Assembly: GCF_036850765.1 (NCBI RefSeq) | Contig: NC_089490.1 | Span: 389,312,558 to 389,376,557 of the forward strand | Direction of reading: 5' to 3' | Length of the DNA: 64,000 bases | DNA from: Saccopteryx bilineata | Taxonomy: Eukaryota > Chordata > Mammalia > Chiroptera > Emballonuridae | In this document: one piece after another, positions 55,767-64,000 of the stretch | Layout: every line of letters begins with the position of its first letter | Numbering within the stretch: position 1 is the stretch's first letter | Made by a program: the position numbers and the translations under genes | Notes under the pieces: generated by a model | The model's database searches: none | What the model was told of the DNA's origin: nothing | Seen by the model: the letters and a program-made list of their open reading frames with translations, nothing else

Positions 55767-56542
55767 GACACACAAAAATTTTTTAATAAAGATGCTTATT
55801 AAAGATATACTTAAATGTGACTTGATTTTTATACCTTTTATGCCTTCATATACATACATTTACAAGGTGGCAGTAGAAGTAGGAGGAAGGGAGGAAACGA
55901 GTGTGATAGGGAAATATCCTTTGTCAGAAAAAAACCAATTTTGCTTTGTTTCCTTCTTTAGAGATTGCCTAGAAGCAGCAACACACACTGCATCTCAAAG
56001 CCCAGTCATATTATGAATCTTAGTACAAAGACACTGGTCAGTAAGCTATTCAGCCACCCTAAACTGCCTCAACTGGGCTTGTCCAGCCCATTTCTGTTCT
56101 GTGGAGATCTCTGAGCCAGTTGTGTGTGTCTCTTCCTCCCTTGGAAACTCCATGTGCTGCCAATAGCAAAGGGGAGGAGAGTTGTGTTTTAAGTTCCTAA
56201 TTGAATCACAAGATCTGGCTCATGAGTATCTATCTCACCAACTGAAACATGAACAAAACTTTATCATTCAACAGCCAGACTAATTGCTGGATTAAGAAAC
56301 AAATGGTTTTAACTAATAAAAAAAATTTTAAGATGTTTAAAGGAAGTAGAAAAGAGGAAGAGAAACAGTCTTCTTCGACCTTGCAGTGTCCTGCCTTAAA
56401 GTAAGGAACAGAGTACAAGATCTCAAAAACAGAGTTTTCAGCCAGATGGCAAGATGCCGTCACATCAACATAACGGAGGGAAAAGCTTTATCTGGCTCCC
56501 GGCCCCTTCAAATTTTCACAATCCAAAGAAACATTTCCTTAC

Positions 56543-56643
56543 CTGCCAGGACCCTGTTAACAGAAGAGTGAGTAGCCAAGCCAGGCTGTCCACGTTCATG
56601 AAAAATCCCAGCATAAGGCAAGTACTCAGGCAGCAAGAAACGC
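56543..56643 (-). CDS. AMBRA1: AMBRA1 coding exon
   Basis: Internal exon of 101 bp, minus strand. Acceptor CCTTCTTGTAG ends at 56644; donor GTAAGG lies at 56537-56542. Entry phase 2, exit phase 1, so it joins without frame error to the exon at 57327-57407 (split Arg codon) and to that at 2164-2274 (split Gly codon). The frame reads [18 protein letters not shown] and continues [14 protein letters not shown], which matches AMBRA1 in order directly before [10 protein letters not shown] of the next exon. Intact. It is separated from the previous exon by only 683 bp, and from the next by about 54.3 kb. Exon number in other species was not checked. Confidence 0.95.
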
Positions 56644-56868
56644 CTACAAGAAGGAATCACGTGTGAAAAGCCTACTCAAGACAAACACAAAACAAAGGAT
56701 ATAATACCTCTGTATATAGTACAAAGTGAATCTACCCTCAAAAATCAAGGCTAAGGGATCCACTAGGCCTAGGAATCCACTAGGCCTAGGAATCTGACCA
56801 GAGCAGAGTAAAAATTCCTAGGATCTGTATGTTCACAGATTTGTATCCCCTTGATCTTTCTTCTAAAG

Positions 56869-57071
56869 CAGTAGTTTTCAACTGCCAGTCCACGAACTGG
56901 TATTGATCTGCCAGAAATTTTGTGCCAGTTCACGAAAGAGTTAACCACCTTGATGTTGTATGAGGATTATATAAACTCATAGACTCTAGAATCTTCATAC
57001 AGCATCAGGGTGGTTAACTCTTTCATGGGCCGGCACAAAATTTCTGGTGGACCAGAAGTTGCAAACCACTG
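56869..57071. mobile_element. Palindromic hAT MITE between two AMBRA1 exons
   Basis: 203 bp, ends CAGTAGTTTTCAACTGCC and GTTGCAAACCACTG. Almost the whole element is an inverted repeat: 'AAAGAGTTAACCACCTTGAT' on the left faces its complement 'CAGGGTGGTTAACTCTTT' on the right around a short centre near 56975. Flanks TTCTAAAG / TTCTAAGC. Related to 1340-1553. Sits in the 683-bp intron between the 57327 and 56643 exons. Confidence 0.88.
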
Positions 57072-57326
57072 TTCTAAGCTTTCCCAGGGCTGAGATTCTT
57101 GAACAGATGCTCCCAATACCACTATTCTCTCTCTTTCTCTTTTTAGTGTGGTCAATCATCTCCTGTCAAGTCTTTAGGTGGCAGGACTGTATCATAGGCT
57201 CACTAGGAAATAGTTCCAGATATGGACAATCCAAAGACCAAAAAGTGGGTTTAAAAACTAGATCCAGGCTTCCATAAAGACTCCCTCCTAGAAGTCTCTC
57301 ATAAAGGCTGACTACCCGGTTCTTAC

Positions 57327-57407
57327 CTTGGGACAAAGCGTCCAAGTGAAGGTGCAGACATTCTGGCATTACGTGGAGCTCGGTGCCTAGATCTGTCACC
57401 ATTGTCC
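57327..57407 (-). CDS. AMBRA1: AMBRA1 coding exon
   Basis: Internal exon of 81 bp, minus strand. Acceptor is TTTTGTTTTCTCCAG with a good pyrimidine tract (57408-57422); donor GTAAGA at 57321-57326. The frame reads [19 protein letters not shown] then SLGRFVPR, a basic Arg-rich linker recognised from AMBRA1 just upstream of the C-terminal WD40 half. The last two bases (AG) form an Arg codon with the first base of the exon at 56643. It enters with one base of a split codon, so an upstream exon must lie beyond the window or be unrecognised within 57408-64000. Intact. Confidence 0.93.
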
Positions 57408-58009
57408 CTGGAGAAAACAAAAAGATTGCACATAAGAGAGTTATTAAATCAGAATCAGCCACCAGCCCAAAAGACAAATATCTCCCAAACTAAATTCTTA
57501 TACCTAGGAGAAAACCCCAGAGAAATGAGTGATCTGTTTGCTTACTAATGTGGGTGGCACATTCATATACTGTATCTCTGGAGTACCTCGACTAAAGAAG
57601 TCATGAGAATTTTTTAACAGTTCAGTAAGAAAGAGGAAGATTTTTCTTGAGTTAACGCGGTCTATGAAGTCTGCAACTTCTGAAATTAAAGCTAGGTTTA
57701 GATTCTCTAAGAGATCTGGAATGGATATCTTTTTCTAAATTGAAAGGTACAGAGACACTTTGGCTTTTGGGGGGGTCTTGAAGGAAGAAAAATACCCTCA
57801 TCAATTTCATCCAGCAAATGGTTATCTTTCAATGAATCTGTTTAGGTCCTTAGTGTTAAAAAATCACTGACAAGTGTAAGAAAAACACTAGGCAATCCCC
57901 TCTTTTGAAGACTAAAAAATTGACAATGATGAAGAATATTAGACAACGTAAACCCTAAGCAAGGTCAGTTGAGTAAACAGAAAAAAAGTCTAGGTGTTTT
58001 CTTTATGGT

Positions 58010-58250
58010 CTGTAATAACCACCATTTATTAAATATCTACTAAGTACTAATACAAAGGTTATTAATGTGTTATCCCACTTAAAACTTCTGGCTATTCCAT
58101 GAGGTATTATTAGCTCTGTTTTACAGAGAAGGAAACGAAGGACCAAGAGACAAGTGCCCAAGGTGATACAACTAGTAAAAGCAGTTGAGGCAGGATTCAA
58201 GGAAGCTCTATTTGACTGTAAAGCCCTAGTTCACTGCACTACACTTCACT
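58010..58250 (-). repeat. MIR, minus strand
   Basis: 'CATTTATTAAATATCTACTA', 'TTTTACAGAGAAGGAAACGA', 'AGGATTCAAGGAAGCTCTAT', 'CACTGCACTACACTTC' follow the antisense MIR. Confidence 0.85.
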
Positions 58251-59510
58251 GCTTCCTAAAGAAAAGAGTGAGCAGAGACTTCACATGGCTTAGTTTCCAA
58301 TGCATCAAAGGAACAAGAAGCCAAAGGGCATGGGCCAGGCCGAGCAGTTAATTAGCTGCTTAACCAACTCCACAAAATAAATGAACCTCTAAGAGCCTGA
58401 TTTAGGATATTTTCTTAATTCTCCCTTTGGATTACCTTCAACTTAAAATAATCTTCAAGCTGGCCCTGGAACCAAAATTAAGGCAACACTTTGGCTTTCA
58501 AATGGACCATTGGTAGCTTTACAAGCCAGAAACAAAAGCCTAGTAAGGTTTTTATATCTTGGTGAAATTGGATGCTGAACATTTAAAGACAAATCAATAC
58601 CAGGGATATTGGAAGCTAAATCAATAAAAGTTACTACTTGGTTTTTATTTTCCCAAAAGAGAAATTACACTATTGTGTGTACTAACATATATTTCTTTGG
58701 CTTGAAATTCTACAGATGGTAGGAAGAGGCAAAGAGGGAGATAAGACCATATACATATATAGAAACTAAAAAGGGGATTAAAAAGAACAATGAGATCACA
58801 AGTTCCCAGTCAGCAAACTGAAGCTTTGGGGAACTCACAAATTATTATAAGGTCTCAGTAACCACATGTACACAAGGAGGAGCTGAATATCAAACAAATG
58901 AGATAGCTTTCCAATTCAGTATATTATTATTTTTCAAGTATCTGTAGAGTCAGATTGTAACCAAAGTACCAATCCATTTAAAATGTACAAGTGAATTCAT
59001 GCTTTCATAATAGCATAATTTACTTATTAATGGGCACTAAAAGTACAACTAATTACCATGAGAGGCGTTAGATAATATTTTAAAGTAAAAAAGGGTCATA
59101 AGCCTTAATAAGGTTGAAAACTATGGTACATAGAGAAGCATCATGGGACAAATCCATTACTCTCTTCTACAGCTATGAGAGAGCCAGCCTTCCCAGAATC
59201 AGACTGTGGAGCTGTCCATTGACTCCCGCAAGGTCCAAAGAGTCCCCTCTCTCTGGACAACAAACAGTACTCTATCCAGTGTCAGCAGAGTTGAAGGACA
59301 AAGAACGAGAACCCAGTGCCCACCATGACACACAACTTGGTGAAAGGACACTAGAAGACAACTTAGAAAAAGGGACAAACACCAGGGCTAGGTGGAAAAT
59401 TTGGGCTCCTATGACATATTTCACAAGCCTCTTTTCATTGTTATTAAAACCTAAAGAACAAACAACTTTTTTTCTGATTCAGCTTCTCCCTCCATTAAAA
59501 AACGGGTGGA

Positions 59511-59848
59511 GCCTGACCGGGCAGTGGCGCAGTGGATAGAGCGTCGGACTGGGATGCGGAAGACCCAGGTTCGAGACCCCGAGGTCACCAGCATGAGCAA
59601 GGGCTGATCTGGTCTGAGCAAAAGCTCACCAGCTTGGACCCAAGGTTGCTGGCTCGAGCATGGGGTTACTCAGTCTGCTGAAGGCCCGCGGTCAAGGCAC
59701 ATATGAGAAAGCAATCAATGAACAACTAAGGTGTTACAATACGCAATGAAAAACTAATGATTGATGCCTCTCATCTCTCCGTTCCCGTCTGTCTGTCCCT
59801 GTCTATCCCTCTCTCTGACTCTCTGTCTCTGTAAAAAACAAACAAACA
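59511..59848 (+). mobile_element. Family B SINE, young
   Basis: GCCTGACCGGGCAGTGGCGC head, near-complete body, tail (CAAA)n. Duplication AAAACGGGTGGA / AAAATGGGTGGA (59499-59510, 59851-59862). Confidence 0.95.
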
Positions 59849-59909
59849 AAAAAATGGGTGGAGGGCGGACACAAGAAATGGCCCGTTTCACAATTTGAGA
59901 TTATTGGAG

Positions 59910-59940
59910 GATATATATGATATATATGATATATGAAAAT
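59910..59940. repeat. Short (ATATATG)n repeat
   Basis: Three or four near-identical ATATATATG units. Confidence 0.7.
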
Positions 59941-62461
59941 AAGAATGAGATCAGCTGGCTCAGATACAAGCAACCCCTTAGACTGACAGTTACATAAGGC
60001 AGCATAAAAGAAGTAATACATTTAGTGAGTAGAGATGCATTTGCTGGGCCTCAGCTAACACCTTAACTAATGATGGGGAAGAAGGAACTAATATCATCTC
60101 AATAAATAATGACTTCAAATTGACAGTGTTGAGAATGTTAGCAAGAAGGAGAATGACAGACTGGGACCAAGAATGATTAGAAAAATGTGAAACATGGTCA
60201 ACAAAAAAGATGCTCCCTGTGGGAGAAAAATAAAGAAATCTAGGAGAAAAGAGCTGATAACAGAACAGCTCAAACACATTTACTGACCAGGAGAAACCTT
60301 GAATACAGGAATGGGTAAGGTGACAAAGGCCAGAATGTCCAACCAAAGAGCAACTTAGGCAAGAAGAGGGAAAAGGGTCCTGGGTTTTAGTGCTGGAACC
60401 CAAAACCCCTGATTAAAGGCACAGCTTCAAATAAACCAGAGGTGAAAAGGGCAAGCAATAATTTCAGGTTCTATGGTCTCTAGAAAGAAGAAAGGATTCA
60501 GAAATAAAGTTGATGGGGAAACAAATTTCAACACACAGATATGGGGCGGGGGTTAGAGGGAGAGGAAAGGAAGATTGGTTAGAATTCCAAGAAAAGAACA
60601 AAGGAATTAAAAGTACTTAAAATAATGTTTTGTTTTGTTGTTGTTTTAAAGAAAATGACACAGACTCTGCCACTCACTTCAGTGCTGGTACAAGACCCAC
60701 ATGAAGCATGGCTCCATGAGATGAAGGGGCAAAATCAGTCAGGTAGAGACAATATGAGTGAATTGGAAGATGTTTTATAGATAAAGTGATAAAAATGACG
60801 ACCCAGAGAGTTTATGTTTATCTTAGGGTCAGTGGAGGGTGCTAAATACTGGAACCTAACATAGTTCACACTCACTGCAAGGGGGGCTTTAAAAAGAACG
60901 GTGAAGACCAAAGTATGCAGATATGTTGGTACTGCCCCTCCATCACATGGCTCTTTCTCAGCAAAATACTTTGCAGGGAAACACCAGAGAAATCCTCATC
61001 CATTTTATCAGCCAGAAGGCAGAAGATGCCTTGAAGCCAGCAGGACAGACAGTGGCTGAGTTACTAATGGCTTTCCCAGTTGTTGAATTCCATGCATCTC
61101 TGATTAACTCTCAGAGAGGTATTTGGGGAAGGGAGGGGGGGGGAGAATAAGATTTTATAAGGGAAAAACACCCTTCAAACAATCAAGCATCTAAGACAAG
61201 TGCTGAAGAAAAGAAAATACATCTCTGGAACAAGGGAGAAACACAGCAGCAACTCTGCTAAATGCCTGAGAGAGAGGCTATAATTTAAAGGAATATAACA
61301 GGTACCTATAGACTGCTGTCTGAGTCCTAACCAAACAGTCAGGTTGTCATTACTCCTCAGTGACAAATGGCTCTGACTAGGGCCTTTATAAATGAAGTTC
61401 TTGCAACAAACAGCTCAAAAGGCCACTGTCCTCACAATACACAGATGACTTTGCTGAAAATTAAACTAAAAAATACTTGTTTCCCTATGCTCTTCTGTTT
61501 CTCTTCAATCCTCAGACAACAGAAGACCTAGTCAGTATTCCTGTCCCTGAATGGCACAGTGATCCTGGCCAAGTCCTTTCCTTACTCAGGTACTGTTAGA
61601 AACTGAGGCCCCAGTCTCTACTGCTGGACTGTGTATACATGTGAAGGCTTAGATTTCTGGGAACAAAGCACAGATCCAGCTGATAACATTCACAGGGGAT
61701 ACCTAATAGCCTAGGTCTCCTGGAATTGCAAAGTCTTAATTTTTCTCCAAGGAATAGTGACATAACATATAATTATAATTTATAAATTCCCCTCCTTGCT
61801 TATTCCACCTTAATATTATTTGCATACATTATAAAAATCCATGTTCCTATTGTACATTTTATGTTAAAAAATATATATATCTTAAGTAGTTATGTCTTCC
61901 TTTCTTCCCTCTCCTGTCCCAGGAGTTTAATTCTTCCTTCTGTATGTTCCCATTCTAAGTCCAAGCACAATCCAGACATAGTCCATTTTCTTTCTCTTCT
62001 GCATTCCTTGTAATACATATTCATATACATTTTACCTGAGCAGAAAGGGTATTAATTCTAAAGTTGTCAAGCAATATTATATATATTTATTATATATATT
62101 CTAAGCAATAGGCTCAAAATCCTCAGTAAAGAGCTAGAAGTCAGGTAGGCATATATTTTATAAATATTTTGGGGCTCCACAGGTAGCAGATATCCTATTT
62201 CTAATCCTTATGAAATCTCACTTTTCTGAGACTTTTCATTATTCTATATCTGCTGAGTACAAGGCAAATTCTTCTAAGGTAGGTAACTCATACCTTACAA
62301 CAAAGGTCCAAGAACTTTCATGCTAAATGACATTTCAGAGATAATTTAACCTCGTTTTACAGATCAGACCTGGAAGCTTAGGGTGGACAAGGGACTTGCC
62401 TAAGGACAAATGACAAATCATAAGGTCAGCCAAAACTAGAACACAGGGCTATTTCCTAGAC

Positions 62462-62715
62462 CATGATTTTCAATTGGTGTGCCACGAGAATTTTTAAAAC
62501 ATTTAACACCTGACTAGTCGGGGGCCCAGAGCTTTTCCCCTTAAGAGTATCAAATAAAAAAAATGACAGCCAACACAACAGCCGTCCCGGTGTGAACTAA
62601 TCAAAATTACACCAATTTTTTTTTGTCAGATCAACAAAAAATGTATTTTTTATATGCTGCAGAATTTTAGTAATTAGTTTGTGTGCCATGTGATGAAAAA
62701 GGTTGAAAATCATTG
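62462..62715 (-). mobile_element. hAT MITE
   Basis: Ends 'CATGATTTTCAATTGGTGTG' and 'AAGGTTGAAAATCATTG' are inverted. Inner 'GTGTGCCACGAGAATTTTT' and 'TAGTAATTAGTTTGTGTGCC' match a widespread nonautonomous hAT as remembered. Flanks TCCTAGAC / CCCTTGAC (6/8). Confidence 0.78.
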
Positions 62716-63203
62716 CCCTTGACCGTAGTTGCCAGGCTGCAGGGGCCAGCGGGCACTGACAAGTGATCCCAGTCCCAATCACAGCTGTACTAGAAGTCAC
62801 TTGCTATTTTATAAACTAGTTCAAAATTGATTCCAGTAAGAATTTAAAAGGATCTGGGACATTTTATCTGGAGACAAAGAAAGTGAGAGCTGAGCTCTTA
62901 AGCTTATTCTCATTGGAACATCACAGTTCCTACTCTTATACACCAAGGCCTTCCCACACAATACTAAACATTCAGTCCTCATATGTTCTCACCTTTACTT
63001 TGCCCAATGCTTTCAAATTGGTTTTCCTGCATCTGTACACTTGTCACTTCTGGTCACCCTAACCAGTGCTGTCAGTTAATCTAACATATATATTAAATAA
63101 TGACTGTCCCCAGACAGAAATCAAGTAAAAACTTTTCAGCCAGGCATTTCAGAACCTCCATAGTTCAGGCTCTTCCCATCTTCTCATATTATAAACGCTC
63201 CAG

Positions 63204-63383
63204 CCCACCTGCGGTGGCGCAGCATGTAGGGTGTCGGCCTGGAACACTGATGTTGCCAGTTTGAAACCCTGGGCTTGCCTGGTCAAGCCACATATGAGAA
63301 GCAACTACTACTATGAGTTGATGCTTCTTCCTGCTCCTTCTACCTTTCTCTCTCTAAAATATACTTATTTTAAATAAACAAAC
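63204..63383 (+). mobile_element. tRNA-SINE family E
   Basis: 'CCCACCTGCGGTGGCGCAG', 'GTTTGAAACCCTGGGCTTG', CT-rich body, tail 'CTAAAATATACTTATTTTAA'. Duplication AAACGCTCCAG / AAACACTCCAG. Confidence 0.9.
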
Positions 63384-63394
63384 AAACACTCCAG

Positions 63395-63900
63395 AGTTCC
63401 AGCTACAGATTCACTCAGTTCCCAAATAAACCCTGTAAATCCTCTGTTTTTGGCTTTTGTTTCAGCTATCCCCTTTGTCCAGAATCTTGTTCCCCACCTC
63501 GATCCTCCATATCAATTCACCAAAGTCCTATGCAGTCTTCACACCCAGCTGAAATCCAAGAAGACTTCTCACATCTCCACAAATACTCTCCCTTCATACA
63601 ATGCTGTCCTGTACTTCAGCAAGATCACGTTAATCTTGTAGAACATTTATGTAAAAATTTGATCATGTTATTCTATAGTTTAAAACTCTTCAATATGCCC
63701 TCTCACCTACAGGATAAAGTTTACCCCCCTTGCAAGGCACAAAAAACTGTCTAAGATCTGGGGCCACTTTAACTCACAGGGCTCCTCTACCACATCTTAG
63801 ACTTTACATTCTAGCAATACTCATCAACAAGGGCATTCCTTGCTGTTTCATGTTTCCATGACTGTGCATTTATTTGCCTTTTTCCTAACTATATACCTAG
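63395..63900 (-). repeat. L2 fragment, minus strand
   Basis: 'GCTATCCCCTTTGTCCAGAA', 'CACACCCAGCTGAAATCC', 'CTACAGGATAAAGTTTACCC' follow antisense L2. The short frames here are not genes. Confidence 0.6.
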
Positions 63901-63934
63901 AAAAAGGTCCTATTTTAAGACTTCAATGTTTCTC

Positions 63935-64000
63935 ACCTGACCTGTGGTGGTACAGTGGATAAAGAACTGATCTGGAATGCTGAGGTTGCTGGTTCGAAAC
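63935..64000 (+). mobile_element. tRNA-SINE family E, cut by the window end
   Basis: 'ACCTGACCTGTGGTGGTAC' head and 'GGTTGCTGGTTCGAAAC'; the rest is outside the window. Confidence 0.85.

Larger units (their letters stand above)
2275..56542 (-). other. AMBRA1: Large AMBRA1 intron (about 54.3 kb)
   Basis: Bounded by the donor after 56543 and the acceptor before 2274. It joins two exons whose phases and protein order are contiguous, so no coding exon of the known protein is missing between them. It holds nearly all the mobile elements listed here. No internal exon with convincing codon use and splice sites was seen; an unknown cassette exon cannot be excluded by eye. Confidence 0.9.
57408..64000 (-). 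other. AMBRA1: AMBRA1 intron upstream of the 57327-57407 exon
   Basis: Acceptor at 57408-57409. No further AMBRA1 exon recognised up to the window edge. Contains a MIR (58010-58250), family B SINE (59511-59848), hAT MITE (62462-62715), family E SINEs (63204, 63935) and an L2 piece (63395-63900); the stretches 58251-59510 and 59849-62461 show nothing I can identify except short AT runs. Confidence 0.75.

Noticed and set aside
59114..59539. 141-codon plus-strand frame
   Set aside because: No known domain, and its last codons run into a family B SINE head.
1..64000. CRISPR arrays, operons, phage or plasmid features
   Set aside because: The sequence is vertebrate nuclear DNA; the many spaced near-identical repeats are SINEs with target duplications.

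Overview
This is nuclear DNA of a mammal, and almost certainly a bat. The window is dominated by several hundred-bp tRNA-derived SINEs whose heads read like 'GCCCTGGCCGGTTGGCTCAG' or 'GCCTGACCAGGCGGTGGCGC'. Mammal-wide MIR and L2 relics, old and younger L1 pieces, MaLR-type LTR pieces and a wealth of cut-and-paste DNA transposons (hAT, mariner, Tigger) are also present. The SINE heads do not look like the VES consensus of vespertilionid bats; from memory they fit the Rhin-1-like SINEs of horseshoe and roundleaf bats (Rhinolophoidea). The order is well supported, the family is an inference.

Gene content: the window lies inside one gene read right to left (minus strand), AMBRA1 (autophagy and cyclin D regulator, substrate receptor of CUL4-DDB1). 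Three consecutive coding exons are recognisable with intact frames and splice sites: 57327-57407, 56543-56643 and 2164-2274. The last two are separated by an intron of about 54.3 kb that fills most of the window. 57408-64000 is upstream intron and 1-2163 downstream intron; I saw no further exon there.

Repeat layout. SINE names used below: family A = about 350 bp, GC-rich, 'CCGGTTGGCTCAG' head, ends 'TTTCCAGCTTCAGAAAAAT'. Family B = about 340 bp, 'CTGACCAGGCGGTGG' head, body with 'GAGAAAGCAATCAATGAAC', ends in CT-rich sequence and poly(A). Families C/D/E = shorter (about 180-200 bp) tRNA-like SINEs. I count about 57 copies, 37 on the plus strand and 20 on the minus strand, i.e. an excess antisense to AMBRA1. 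300-1690: L1 3' end broken by a SINE and a hAT. 3413-3642: hAT relic. 6120-9550: L1 ORF2 fragment invaded by many younger elements. 11922-12989: three SINEs in a row. 14458-14500: a 43-bp perfect palindrome that looks like a hAT/SPIN-type element reduced to its two ends. 24288-24887: internally deleted mariner. 26571-27036: probable solo LTR. 27146-27807: hAT with perfect 8-bp target duplication, carrying a SINE. 30127-32682: near full-length but decayed Tigger. 41283-42220: MaLR-type LTR pieces. 42487-42598: mariner-type MITE. 51728-52294: Tigger1-type MITE split by a SINE. 56869-57071: palindromic hAT MITE between two AMBRA1 exons. 62462-62715: another hAT MITE.

Many insertions keep both target site duplications, so their relative ages can be read by nesting. 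No CRISPR, operon or microbial feature exists here. I see no new protein-coding system; the most notable items are the minimal palindromic hAT at 14458, the mariner derivative, the subfamily-defining duplication inside family A, and the unexplained direct and inverted repeats near 50.0-51.2 kb.
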